Made by a program: the position numbers and the translations under genes | Shown: positions 1-8,714 of the stretch, in pieces | Layout of the letters: every line of letters begins with the position of its first letter | Numbering within the stretch: the stretch's first letter is position 1 | The notes under the pieces: model-generated | Told to the model about the DNA's origin: nothing | Seen by the model: only the letters and a program-made list of their open reading frames with translations | Database searches by the model: none | Assembly (NCBI GenBank): GCA_003165415.1 | Contig: PLUC01000187.1 | Location: forward strand, 1 to 33,701 | Direction: 5' to 3' | Source of the DNA: Holophagaceae bacterium | GTDB taxonomy: Bacteria; Acidobacteriota; Holophagae; Holophagales; Holophagaceae | DNA: 33,701 bases

Positions 1-2
1 GG

Positions 3-188
3 GAGAACCTGCTCAAGGCGGAGGAGGGCCTGAAGGCCCTGGACATGAGCTTCTCCGGATCCCGGCCCAGGCATCACCTTCGCAAGGAGATCGACGAGGA
101 CGTGGCGGCGCTCCTGGCCCGCCACAAGGTGACCCGCTACCTCAAGGTGAAGGTGGGCACGGTGCCGCAGGTTCGCGTCAACGGCTGA
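3..188 (+). CDS. C-terminal tail of an unknown protein (partial)
   Basis: An open reading frame enters from the left window edge and stops at the TGA at 186-188. The 61 visible residues are basic and Lys/Arg/Val rich (RHHLRKEID, then a long Lys/Val run ending RVNG). I do not recognise the family; a transposase or DNA-binding tail is possible but unproven. The frame runs straight into the cut end of the DUF1016 gene on the other strand, so its own end may also be an artefact of a recombination junction near 177-188. Its GC content and codon use look like the rest of the chromosome. Confidence 0.4.
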   Translation, partial: ENLLKAEEGLKALDMSFSGSRPRHHLRKEIDEDVAALLARHKVTRYLKVKVGTVPQVRVNG

Positions 189-992
189 CAGATAGAAGTT
201 CATCTTGCCCGCGTGCTCGGGCTTGAAGGCTCCCCCCTTCAGGTCCACGACCACATAACATCTGAGCTTCAAGTGGTAGAAGAGCAAGTCCAAGTAGAAG
301 TCCTCGTCCGCCACCTCCATGTGGACCTGCCGGCCGACGAACGCGAAACCAGCTCCGAGTTCCAACAGGAATTTGGTAATGTGCCCGACCAGACCTTGCT
401 CCAGGTCCCTCTCCAGAGCCGCCTGACCCTGGGTAAGAAAATCGAAGATGTAGGGATCCTTCAATGTCTGCTCGGCAAGGTCAGATTGAGGATGAGGAAG
501 GCGTTCCGGAAAGTTGGTAGTTTTCTTGGTCAGGACCTGGCGTTCATGAAGACGGCTCTGGATCTGGAAGGCAAGCGTGTCACGCCCCCACCCATGCTCC
601 AACGCTTCTTTGATGTACCATGCTCGCTCGCCAGGGTCCTTGGTTTTGTCCAGGAGAATGCAAAGGTGAGTCCAAGGCAATTGTGCAGCAGGCTGCTGCA
701 CAATTGGCGCCCCCGGGAAATCAGAAGCGAATTTCCTCATATACTTGAGGTTACGTGGGGAGAACCCCTTCATGTCGGGGAAGGCATTTCGCAGATCGAG
801 GCCGAGACGGTCGATGACCTTGCTACCCCAGCCCTCGGAGGCTTGACGGTCGAGAATCTCCTTCCCGATCTCCCAGTACATTGAAATCACCTCAAGATTG
901 ACCCGGAGGGCGGCCCTAGATTGTGCGCGCTGGATCTTGGTTTTGAGGCCCTGAAGGACTTGTGCGTAATTAGCTGGCAGCGAGATCGTCAT
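177..992 (-). pseudogene. DUF1016 (YhcG-type) PD-(D/E)xK nuclease, 3' truncated
   Basis: Reading the minus strand from the ATG at 992 gives about 272 residues of a DUF1016 protein. The N-terminal helical region (about 1-160) includes the family's QQ..AQLPW..H motif near 99-109. The C-terminal PDDEXK nuclease region has EVADEDFYLDLLFYHLKL near 226-243, with candidate catalytic Asp235 and the D-L-K triad at 250-252. Homology ends at NFYLSAVD (about residue 272), and the frame then stays open to the window edge through sequence antisense to another gene. Family members usually run on for roughly 70-100 more residues, so the 3' end has been lost. The start is not backed by a strong SD site. Family knowledge: these proteins are predicted nucleases, often beside restriction or mobile loci. 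An active protein is doubtful here because the tail is missing, although the main catalytic residues remain. Confidence 0.75.
678..706. repeat. 29-bp perfect palindrome inside the DUF1016 gene
   Basis: Two 14-bp arms, CAATTGTGCAGCAG at 678-691 and its exact reverse complement at 693-706, are separated by one base. On the minus strand the repeat is read in frame and encodes the QQPAAQL part of the conserved QQ..AQLPW motif, at about residues 96-105. A degenerate copy lies at 1062-1090. Confidence 0.9.
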
Positions 993-1061
993 TCCATGTC
1001 CGCGAAGGCGTCCAGTGTAACCAGATCTCTAAAGCGCCGGGGATGGGGTTCCCATTGCTGG

Positions 1062-1090
1062 CAATAGTGCAGCAGCCTGCTGCCCAATTC
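1062..1090. repeat. degenerate second copy of the DUF1016-internal palindrome
   Basis: The arms at 1062-1075 and 1077-1090 match those of the palindrome at 678-706 with one and two differences, keeping the GTGCAGCAG/CTGCTGC core and the one-base centre. It lies 70 bp upstream of the DUF1016 start codon. Confidence 0.75.
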
Positions 1091-1214
1091 GATGTTCGGT
1101 AGCCGGCCAGGACCGCCGCCGTTCTGCGCAGCCGTCAGCGCATCCATCAATCAATCTGCCTGCCGGACTTCCTTTGCATCCACCTGGATAGGCATGCTTC
1201 TGGATTTATGCGCA

Positions 1215-1240
1215 GGTTCCTGGATTCCTGCGTTTCTGCG
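1215..1240. repeat. short direct repeat with 8-bp period (site 1)
   Basis: Three consecutive octamers, GGTTCCTG, GATTCCTG and CGTTTCTG, are followed by CG. A second array of the same type is at 5462-5486. The unit reads CGCAGRAA on the minus strand. Function unknown. Confidence 0.55.
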
Positions 1241-1531
1241 AAGCCACCATCGTGGGTACCGGCTTCCCAAGAAGGAGGCGGCGCTACAGGTAAATACCTT
1301 GCCCCATGGCAGCAAGGCGCCCTCACACGGACCGCTTCTGGGTCATCCGCACCCAGACTGGTCCCTGCGCTGCATGGCCCCCTTCCCCTGTACCCTTTCC
1401 CCCGAATGGCGCACCCCTTTGAGGCAGGTCGGTGCTGCTCCCGGATCCTACCCAGCAGGAGGATGAGAGACCATGCTGCTATCCCCAACGTTTTCTCGAA
1501 CTGACGGCCCAACTGGCACCTGGGATGTGGG

Positions 1532-3570
1532 GTGATGGCCCTTGGGCTGGGTCCCATCACGACGGGCATCTCAGCCGGAGCCATGCTACTACTCGCCACA
1601 TTGCTCGTCATCCTCGCGTGGCGGGGAAAGGACAGGACGGCCAAATGGACCTTCAGCTTTTCCGGGGTCTCCGCCATCCTTCTTGCCTTATCACAAGCCC
1701 TGTTGACCTTGGATATCCAAGTTCCCGTCTTCAGACTCCTGGCCGTTCTCGCAGGTTTGGCCTCTATTCTCTCTCTCCTGGCCAAGCTTCCGGGGTGGCT
1801 CCAGGTGCGGGCGTGGCCTGAGACCGTCGCCTTGGTGAAAGAGAAGGAGCACGTCCTGGGCAGGCTTCGGGAGAGCGAAGCCCATCTGGAGCTTCTCGTG
1901 GAAGGGGTGGGCATTGCTGGGGCATCGGGGTCATCGCCACGGACATCACCGAGCGCAAGGAGGCCGAACAGGCCCATCTTCAGCATCAGAAACTGGAGTC
2001 CATCGGCCTCCTTGCGGGAGGCATCGCCCACGACTTCAACAACCTCCTGGCTGCCATGAGCGGAAATATGGAATTGGCGGGCCTGGAACTGAGCCCCGAG
2101 GCGCCTGCGTTGCCTTATGTGCGGACGACGGAGACGCTGATCTCCCGGGCCTCGAATCTGGTCGCCCAGATCCTCGCCTTCGCGGGGAAAGGCAAATTCC
2201 AGATGCAGACGCTGGACCTCAACCAGCAGGTGGAGGAAATGACCCGGCTCCTCCGGGCTTCCCTATCCAGGAATGCCACCCTGCACTTGGAACTGGCCCC
2301 CAACCTTCCCTCCCTGGAAGGAGACCCGGCCCAGATCCAGCAGGTCATCATGAACCTGGTCGTGAACGCTTCCGATGCCGTGGCGCCCAGGGGGGGCCTC
2401 ATCACCCTCCGGACGGGGCTGGAAACCCTCGGCCGGGAAGGCATCGACCTGCTCTTCCCAGATCAGGCCCTACGGCCAGGTCCCCATATGATCCTTGAGG
2501 TTGAAGACAACGGCCCGGGCATGGCGCCCCAGGTGAAGGAGCGGATCTTCGACCCCTTCTTCACGACCAAGTTCACCGGCCGGGGTCTCGGCCTCGCGGC
2601 GGTCCAGGGCATCCTCCGGAGTCACTCGGGGGGCATCCGGGTGGCGAGCAAGGAGGGGGAGGGCACCACCTTCAAGCTCTTCTTCCCGGTGGGCCCTGAA
2701 GCAAAACGGGTTGCGACTCCGGAATCCCCAGCCTGCCAGATCCGGTTCACGGATTATCGCGGTTCGGGTACGGTGCTCGTGGTGGACGACGAGGAGGCTC
2801 TCCGGGCCATGGCCGGAGGCGCCCTTTGCCGGCTTGGCTTCAAGGTGCTGGAGGCGCGGGATGGCCAGGAGGCGCTCGAGGTGTTCGAGGCCAATCGGGA
2901 GCAGATCAGCCTCATCCTGATGGACCTGACCATGCCGCGGATGGATGGCGAGGCGGCCTTCCGGGTCTTGCGCCGCGCCGGTGCCCGGGTTCCCATCATT
3001 CTCAGCAGCGGCTTCGGGCCGGAGGAAGTAATGCAGCGGTTCACCGGCAAGGGCCTGGCAGGGTTCCTGCAGAAGCCCTACCGGTTCCAGGCCCTGGTGG
3101 ATGCGGTCCGCGATGCCCTGGGAGAACACTGTGGTGAGGGGGAATCCTTGCGTTACCCTCCCCCCAAGCCTGTCCTTTGGCTCCCCGAGTTCGCCACGGG
3201 CCATCCGGTCATTGATGCCCAGCATCGGGGCCTCGTGGATGGCTTCAACCGCCTGGTCGCCACCACCCTGGACCGGAATGGAGACAAGGGCGCTCCGAAA
3301 GCAGCGTTCTATACCTTGATTGGCGCCACCCTGGCGCACTTCGGGATTGAGGAGAGCCTCATGGCCGATGCAGCCTATCCCGAAAGCTCGCACCACAAGG
3401 ACGTCCACACGCATCTGACCAACCAGATCCAGGGTCTGGCCGCCGAGTTCGAGCACGGTCTTGAGGACTTCAGCCCGCCCATCCTCAATTTCCTCGAGGG
3501 CTGGTTGCTCTGCCACATCCAGTACGAGGACAAGGAGTTGGTCCACTTCCTGACCACGAAAGGCCTCTGA
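1532..3570 (+). pseudogene. hybrid sensor histidine kinase with receiver and hemerythrin domains, frameshifted
   Basis: The 5' part (GTG 1532 or ATG 1535 to about 1915) encodes three to four membrane helices and a coiled linker ending RESEAHLELL, where a PAS domain normally begins. The frame then shifts. From about 1921 the next frame reads a PAS exit (GIGVIATDITERK), the H-box LAGGIAHDFNN, an N-box (VVNASDAV), G1 (DNGPGM), an F-box (FDPFFTTK) and G2 (GRGLGLA). A receiver domain follows (VVDDEE, LILMDLTMPRMDG, LQKPY). Last is a bacteriohemerythrin domain (GHPVIDAQH, AHFGIEE, SHHKDVH, CHIQYEDK) holding the usual di-iron His/Glu/Asp ligands. About 100 residues of PAS are absent and the frames do not join. 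The first normal start in the second frame is the ATG at 2056, just after the phospho-His, so a kinase made from it would lack that residue. Likely a dead gene, or a sequencing or assembly deletion. The hemerythrin output suggests oxygen or NO-linked signalling before it broke. Confidence 0.75.
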
Positions 3571-3669
3571 TATCGTCCAGGTCATCGGTAGGGATGGATA
3601 GGCTGTGGGCCCGAAGGGAGCCCAGTCACGTCCGCTTCAGCCTTCCCGTGTCGGACACGGTCTCCACCT

Positions 3670-5115
3670 TCAACCTCCGCCCGGCGGAGGCGAAGCGCTG
3701 ATGCCATCGCCCGGCCGGCCCCCTTGCCCCAGGAGCCTGGACGGGGTCACGTTTCTCACGAAGATCAGCACGTCGAAGCGATCCAGGAGCATCGTCATGC
3801 CGCCGCCGGCTTCGGTCGCCTGATTGTAACTATCCCCGATTTCCCGGAAGGCGCGTGGTTGGTTGAACCACAGGGCCCCCGGGTCCGTGCAATCAAGCCG
3901 CCTGAGGTCCAGCAATGCGAGGGGCATGCCGGCTTCCAGGAAGGCAGTCTCGTAAGCCCCATCTTCGGGCGGCGGAACATGGATGGCTCGCGGTGAACCT
4001 GGCTGGCCATTCAGGTCCACGGGAACCGTGTTGAAGCCCCCGGCACCGAAGCTGAACCCCACGGAGAGGTAGCCGGCGCCGTGGTCCTGGGCCAGCCATT
4101 CGCCCGTGTTCACCCACAGGGGAGAGGCGGTGCCCAGCTTGTTGATATGGCCGTTGTGGGCCCAGAGCACAGCCTTGACGCCTGGCTCCAGGTGCCCAAC
4201 CGCCCAGTTGACGTTGTGGGCCATGGCGCGGTCCCTGAGGTTGACCGCCACCAGGGACTGGGGGTGTTCGCCCAAGCGGAGAAAGGCCTCCTGCTGGATC
4301 AGCAAATCGGCCATGCGCAGCGCCCATTCGTAGGCCGAGGCACCACGGGCCGCCACGTAGCCGTCCCGGTGGGTCACCAGCCACAGGCGGGCCTCGTGGA
4401 GGTTCCCACTGCAGCGGGCCTGGAGCTCTTGCGAGGCGAGGCTGTACAACTGGCGGGCTGGATTCCTGAGCCCGGTGAACGGCGCGTAGGGAGCATAGAG
4501 GAACCGCACGTAGGCCTCGCCCCCCGTATCGACCGAGGCCAGGTAGGACCATAGGCAACTCATGGCGGCAGCCCCATCCTGCATGTCGAAACCGAAGAAA
4601 CGCACCTTCTTGGTATGCGCGGGATCGGCATTGTAGGCCCGCATCCAGGTCACCAGGTCCACCATCTCCTCGGTGGCCCACACCCACATGCCCAGGTCCT
4701 CCACAAGACCCCTGGGATCCCCCATCCCGGTGAGCACATAGGCATCCAGAGCCCGGCACTGGGCCAGGTCAGCCTCCATGCCGAAGGCCGTGAAGCCCTT
4801 GCGCTCAACCAAGTACCGGAGGAGACGGTGTTTCATCCGGAAGAACTCCGAACTGCCGTGGGTGGCCTCCCCAAGGCCGACAATGGACGCCCCACCCACC
4901 ATGGGGTCCAGGACAGCCAAGTCGTCATCCTTGGCCGCGGGATCCACCGTCGCCAAGGGCTTGGCAGTCTGTTTCAGCCACCGGACGTGGGGTGGTGGGG
5001 CGGCTGGCTCTGCCGCACGATCCCCCGACAGGCACCCGAGACTCATGGTGGCGGTCGTCAACCCAACCACAGCCACACCTGCAAGGAATTGCTTCCTTCC
5101 TCGATCGTCTGGCAT
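3670..5115 (-). CDS. erythromycin-esterase-family protein, exported
   Basis: The 481-residue protein has the erythromycin esterase (EreA/B-like) hydrolase fold. GEATHG at about 82-87 carries a candidate catalytic His86, GMEAD is at 112-116, and WAHNGHINK further on has the second His pair known from Ere enzymes. The N-terminus has RGRKQFLAG followed by a hydrophobic stretch ending near MSLGC, which looks like a Sec, Tat-like or lipoprotein signal; the lipobox is imperfect. The ATG at 5115 is preferred over an in-frame ATG at 5136 because GGAGAAG lies 5 bases upstream of it. The substrate cannot be told from sequence: many family members do not act on macrolides. The C-terminal Pro/Gly-rich end overlaps a CCTCCGC/GCGGAGG hairpin. 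It converges with the broken kinase gene. Confidence 0.8.
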   Translation of the reverse strand: MPDDRGRKQFLAGVAVVGLTTATMSLGCLSGDRAAEPAAPPPHVRWLKQTAKPLATVDPAAKDDDLAVLDPMVGGASIVGLGEATHGSSEFFRMKHRLLRYLVERKGFTAFGMEADLAQCRALDAYVLTGMGDPRGLVEDLGMWVWATEEMVDLVTWMRAYNADPAHTKKVRFFGFDMQDGAAAMSCLWSYLASVDTGGEAYVRFLYAPYAPFTGLRNPARQLYSLASQELQARCSGNLHEARLWLVTHRDGYVAARGASAYEWALRMADLLIQQEAFLRLGEHPQSLVAVNLRDRAMAHNVNWAVGHLEPGVKAVLWAHNGHINKLGTASPLWVNTGEWLAQDHGAGYLSVGFSFGAGGFNTVPVDLNGQPGSPRAIHVPPPEDGAYETAFLEAGMPLALLDLRRLDCTDPGALWFNQPRAFREIGDSYNQATEAGGGMTMLLDRFDVLIFVRNVTPSRLLGQGGRPGDGISASPPPGGG

Positions 5116-5488
5116 TTGCTTCTCCGCGATTGGCAACCCGGTTGGCCGGATCGGATGGTGTCAGCCTTGCCAGGGATGGCCGCAACCGGCCTGCGGTTCC
5201 CGGCGGCGACACCTAGTTGGATCCCCACAATCCGACCGAACCATAGACCGTCCCAGGAAACCAGGAACAAGCCCTGCGCATCTCTCCCCGCATGGCCAGC
5301 AAGGGCAAGGAGCGGCAGTCATGGAGGGGCTCTTGGCGGAGTGCAACGGATCGCCTCAGCCTTCCTGGGTAGCCCCTGCGCATTCAGCAATCCAGCGGTC
5401 TGCCAGGCTTCCTACGCAGCAACTTGCATGCGCGTTTTCCTGAATTGTTGCGAATGTTACTGATTTTCTGCGTTCCTGCGGTTCTGCG
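5116..5488. other. region without a gene upstream of the esterase-family gene
   Basis: No open frame here resembles a protein. The stretch should contain the promoter of the minus-strand esterase gene. Its right end carries the 8-bp-period repeat at 5462-5486, which abuts the DUF6527 remnant. Confidence 0.5.
5462..5486. repeat. short direct repeat with 8-bp period (site 2)
   Basis: The octamers ATTTTCTG, CGTTCCTG and CGGTTCTG are followed by CG, matching the array at 1215-1240 in period and consensus (TTYCTGCG). It directly precedes the DUF6527 remnant. Confidence 0.55.
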
Positions 5489-5686
5489 CCGATAGCGTCT
5501 CGGGTAGGGGGAGAGGCGATCCATCTGAACCTGTTGCCTGACGAACGGCCCAGGTGGCAGATCCAGGAGCACCTCGACGGGACCGCTTCGGCCACACCGT
5601 CCATCTGGCGCACCCAGGGCTGCCGGAGCCATTTCTGGCTCCAGCGGGGCCGTATCATGTGGGCCGTATCCGACCGCTCCGATTGA
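5489..5686 (+). pseudogene. DUF6527 family, C-terminal remnant
   Basis: The frame ending at TGA 5684-5686 reads GEAIHLNLLPD, a Trp-containing linker, HLDGTASATPSIW, then CRSHFWLQRGRIMW. This matches the C-terminal half of DUF6527 proteins as I know them (LNLLP...SVW...GCRSHFW...). The N-terminal half with its CPCGCG-type cysteines is absent, and the frame runs back into the 8-bp repeat array without a start or SD site. I read it as a 5'-deleted remnant. Confidence 0.5.
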
Positions 5687-5722
5687 CTTGAGGGACGGGG
5701 GAGCACGCCATGAATTGCGGAT

Positions 5723-7111
5723 TCAGGCCAGCCCGGCTTTCCGGATCAAGGTCACCAGGTTCTTCTTCCGGGCATGGCCGGTCATGACGAGGGCCAGGGT
5801 CGTGGTGAATAGGCCCGGCTGCTGGAGGCGCAGGGCCAGCTCCTGGATCCTGCCCAGGACGGCCACCGCATCGCGGTAGGCCTCCGGCTTCATGGGCGCG
5901 ATGATCGTGTCCAGTTGCTCCTGGAGGATCTTCAGGGCATCGCCAGGGTGCATGGGTTCCAGCCCCTTGGCCAGGTGCATCCAGGTGCCGTGCGTGCACC
6001 CACCCTTCCGGGCGGCGGCGAGAGCCTCCAGGGCGGCCTTCTCATGGAGGTGGATCAGGACCAGTTGGTCGAGATCCTGCCGACCCCAATGGCTGGTCCG
6101 GTTCCGGCCACCCTCGAAGCGATCTTGCAGGAGGTCCAGGGCCCGCTGCCGCCATGCGATGGTCTCGCCGGCCCGGTGAGCCACGGCCACCAGGTGCTTA
6201 TACGTGTCCACCTGGGGGCGGGCCTCGAAGAGCGCCCAGCGAAGCGAGAGAGCCTCACCCAGCCGTCCGACTTCGGCGTAGCGATCGGCGAGGAAGGAAG
6301 CGAGGCTGGGATCCTTGTCCGGAAAGGCCTGGAGGCCCTTCTCCGCCCAGGCAATGGACCGGTCCGCCCAGCCCGAGGCTAGGCAGTGCTCGGCCAACCC
6401 CAGGAAGTCCATCGGGCCGGAAAGATCCCTCTCCAGGACGGCCAGGTGCGCTTCCGGGTCGGGCCGGGTCAGCTTCAGCATGAAACGCCTGATGTTCGAT
6501 CGCCCATAGTCGGGAGCCTGTTTGTTCCCGGGGCCCAGGGGCGGAACCCGGTCCCAGACCTCGCTCGCGAGCCGGTGAACCTGCTCCAGTCCTTGCAGAC
6601 CCAGAAGGGGACGATACTCGTCCACGAGGTTGTCGAAGGTCCCATAGTCGTTGGCCATTTCCATGCGGAAGACCCAGCCGGCAAGTTTCCGGGGATCCGG
6701 GCGGATCTGGCTGCAGGCTTCGTGGTGGATCTCCCTGAGGTCCGTGGCCACGCAGCCCATGTAGTCATCCGAGGAGTCCACGTTGTCCCAGGCCTGCTCC
6801 AGGCCCTCCAGGGCCTCCGCGGCCAATTCCATCGCGGCTCCGGGATGCCCATCGGTCATCAACGCCCTGAGGCTGTCCGCGAAACGGTCCAGGTCGCTGG
6901 AGGTGGTGCCCTCCTCCCAACCCAGGTCGCCCAGGATGCCCTGGAGGCTTTGCCGGAAGCGCGCCAGATCCGGCCCACCGGGGGCCTGGCGCGCCACCTC
7001 CAGGCCGAGTTGGGCGAGGAACCCTTCGTCGGCATGCTTCAGGAACAGCGTCACCAGGACCGCCTTGTCCAGGCGCATGAGGTGGGCGCGGATCGGGTCA
7101 GTCTTCGCCAT
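5723..7111 (-). CDS. DUF6880-like helical repeat protein
   Basis: The 462-residue protein is almost wholly alpha-helical with repeated helix pairs of TPR/SWIM-associated type. Sequence marks include a WDNVDSSDDYMG segment near 110, a FRMEMANDYGTFDN segment near 165, LERDLSGPMDFLGLAEHCL, and SIAWAEKGLQAFPD in the middle. These match the pattern of DUF6880 proteins, which often lie near SWIM zinc-finger genes. No catalytic motif or membrane segment is visible, so a scaffold or binding role is inferred. It lies 10 bp downstream of the SEC-C gene on the same strand, so the two are very likely co-transcribed. Confidence 0.65.
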   Translation of the reverse strand: MAKTDPIRAHLMRLDKAVLVTLFLKHADEGFLAQLGLEVARQAPGGPDLARFRQSLQGILGDLGWEEGTTSSDLDRFADSLRALMTDGHPGAAMELAAEALEGLEQAWDNVDSSDDYMGCVATDLREIHHEACSQIRPDPRKLAGWVFRMEMANDYGTFDNLVDEYRPLLGLQGLEQVHRLASEVWDRVPPLGPGNKQAPDYGRSNIRRFMLKLTRPDPEAHLAVLERDLSGPMDFLGLAEHCLASGWADRSIAWAEKGLQAFPDKDPSLASFLADRYAEVGRLGEALSLRWALFEARPQVDTYKHLVAVAHRAGETIAWRQRALDLLQDRFEGGRNRTSHWGRQDLDQLVLIHLHEKAALEALAAARKGGCTHGTWMHLAKGLEPMHPGDALKILQEQLDTIIAPMKPEAYRDAVAVLGRIQELALRLQQPGLFTTTLALVMTGHARKKNLVTLIRKAGLA

Positions 7112-7121
7112 GAAGGCAATC

Positions 7122-8054
7122 CTAAGAAATCGGGTTGGCCAGAGTTGGGGGCCCCGGAAGAATCAGGCAGCAGCGCTTGTATTTCTTGCCACTTCCACAG
7201 GGACAGGGTTCGTTGCGGCCCACCTTGGCCGCTCGCACCGGCACCCTGGAAGCCCAGGGCGGATTCACGATGGGCGAGGTCGCAGCCATCCGCCGCATTT
7301 GGCTCCTTCTGGCACCCAGGAGGGCCCTCAGGTCCGGCCAGGCCATTTCCATGGCCCCCACGAGGGACTCCAGGCCAGGCATGCCGGCACCTGCGGCCTC
7401 CACGCTCTCCCAACGTGGTTCCACCAGGGATAGGCGGACGGTGGGTCCATCCCCCAGATCCTCGTGGACGGCAGGCCCCCAGGGAACCTCCCCGGGCCAT
7501 GACTTGAAGGTGAGCAGTACCTCCTCGCAGGTACAGGGAGGGCAGACGCAATACTCGTCCCGGGCCTGCCAAGTCATCCCTCCCAGGGTGAAGAGAAGGG
7601 GGCGGGCACAGGGCACCATCACACCGTAGGAGACCAGCAGCGAAGGATCCAGTTCCAGGGCCGCCGGGAACTCGGCCTCCAGGGAGGCCGGATCCGCCTC
7701 ACGGAGCTGGGCCTCCTTCTGCCCGATGAACCAGTTCCGCAGGCGGTCCCAATCCGGGGGCACCAGTTTCGCGGCAAGTCGCACCGGCAGGCCTTGCAAG
7801 GAGCCGCCCAGATGGCGCGTCTCGGCCTTGGCCAGGACCCGGCTCTCCAGGTCCAGGAAGAGTTCACAGGATGCCGGATCCTCGGCATTCCCGGGCGTGG
7901 CCAAGATGATCGGGAGCCGGACCTCCGTACAACCGCACAAGGGCTCCGTGCAAATCCAGGCTTCGGTCCTTCGGGGCTGGGTAAACTCCGATCCGTCCTC
8001 GCGCGTCAACCTGACGCCAGGTCCCAGGTCATCCAGGTAGATCTGGCCGTCCAT
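7122..8054 (-). CDS. SEC-C motif protein
   Basis: The 310-residue protein ends with a SEC-C zinc-binding motif, [19 protein letters not shown], 18 residues before the C-terminus. The rest has scattered Cys pairs ([11 protein letters not shown] near residue 38; [10 protein letters not shown] near 182) that may bind metal, but no other known domain. The start at ATG 8054 is chosen over an upstream in-frame ATG at 8129 because GGGGGA lies just upstream of it. SEC-C motifs bind zinc and are found in SecA and many stand-alone proteins, so the motif does not define a function. It is the first gene of an operon with the DUF6880-like gene and is divergent from the zinc-ribbon gene at 8238. Confidence 0.75.
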   Translation of the reverse strand: MDGQIYLDDLGPGVRLTREDGSEFTQPRRTEAWICTEPLCGCTEVRLPIILATPGNAEDPASCELFLDLESRVLAKAETRHLGGSLQGLPVRLAAKLVPPDWDRLRNWFIGQKEAQLREADPASLEAEFPAALELDPSLLVSYGVMVPCARPLLFTLGGMTWQARDEYCVCPPCTCEEVLLTFKSWPGEVPWGPAVHEDLGDGPTVRLSLVEPRWESVEAAGAGMPGLESLVGAMEMAWPDLRALLGARRSQMRRMAATSPIVNPPWASRVPVRAAKVGRNEPCPCGSGKKYKRCCLILPGPPTLANPIS

Positions 8055-8237
8055 CAGTCCCCCCATCCATGGATGATTCTCGCCGCGACCTTGGGCAGGA
8101 TCAAACGGTCTACCTTGGCTTCCCGGCATTCAAGCAGATGGATTGCGCGAAAGAACGGCCAGATATGGGTTCGTTGACAGGCCCGGGTTCCCTGGGCAAC
8201 CTCAGGGAAGGCCTCGTGGCCCATTCCGGAGTCCACC

Positions 8238-8714
8238 TTGGCCCAGTCCCGGCCCCGAAAACGCAAGGTCATCCCCTTGAACACCAAAGCCTGCGGGCTT
8301 TGCGGCAAGAAGACGACGCTGGTCCGGACCGAATGTTGCGGGCAATGGATCTGCGACGACGAGGACAACTACGTGGCCTTCTCCTATGCCAGGAACAGCT
8401 GCGCCCGCAACCACCGCCGGCAGACCCTCTGCGGTTACCACCACACGGAAGGGCACGACGGCGATTGGCAGACCTGCCAGGCGTGCCGCGAGGGGTTCGA
8501 GACCGAGCTGTTCGTCTGGTATGGCACCAACGACTACAACTTCACCAAGCTCCAGGATCCGCCTGCCTTCGAGCCCGCGCACTGCGGCGGGTGCGGAGCC
8601 GTCATCAGTCTCGCCATGGACGGCTATTCCCAGGGCCCGGAGGGGCTCATCTGCGATCCGTGTACCAACAAGCGTTTCAAACGGCCGAAGGACCTCGGAT
8701 TGGTGAAGCAATGA
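8238..8714 (+). CDS. small cysteine-rich zinc-binding protein
   Basis: The 158-residue protein starts at TTG 8238 with GGAG 7 bases upstream (8227-8230). It has several Cys/His clusters: CGLCGKKT..RTECC near 19-34, ICDDED, CARNH, CGYHH near 66, CQACRE, CGGCGA near 117 and CDPC near 140. This is a multi-zinc protein of a conserved but uncharacterised family I recall as starting with a basic RPRKRK segment. Its stop overlaps the start of the next gene (ATGA), so it was translationally coupled to the methyltransferase, which suggests a joint role in DNA modification or defence (inference). Confidence 0.65.
   Translation: MAQSRPRKRKVIPLNTKACGLCGKKTTLVRTECCGQWICDDEDNYVAFSYARNSCARNHRRQTLCGYHHTEGHDGDWQTCQACREGFETELFVWYGTNDYNFTKLQDPPAFEPAHCGGCGAVISLAMDGYSQGPEGLICDPCTNKRFKRPKDLGLVKQ

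Larger units (their letters stand above)
993..1531. other. intergenic region between DUF1016 gene and broken kinase gene
   Basis: No convincing gene in 540 bp. Open frames here have no recognisable protein and overlap one another. The stretch holds the degenerate palindrome at 1062-1090 and an 8-bp-period repeat at 1215-1240. It must carry the promoters of the minus-strand DUF1016 gene and the plus-strand kinase gene, but I see no clear -35/-10 pair. Confidence 0.6.

Noticed and set aside
1147-2031. Long minus-strand open frame opposite the kinase 5' end
   Set aside because: Its translation is Arg/Pro/Ser-rich with no family resemblance. The plus strand carries clear membrane helices and kinase motifs over the same bases.
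3674-3690. GC hairpin at the end of the esterase-family gene as a terminator
   Set aside because: The stem lies within the coding end of the gene and has no T tract on either strand.
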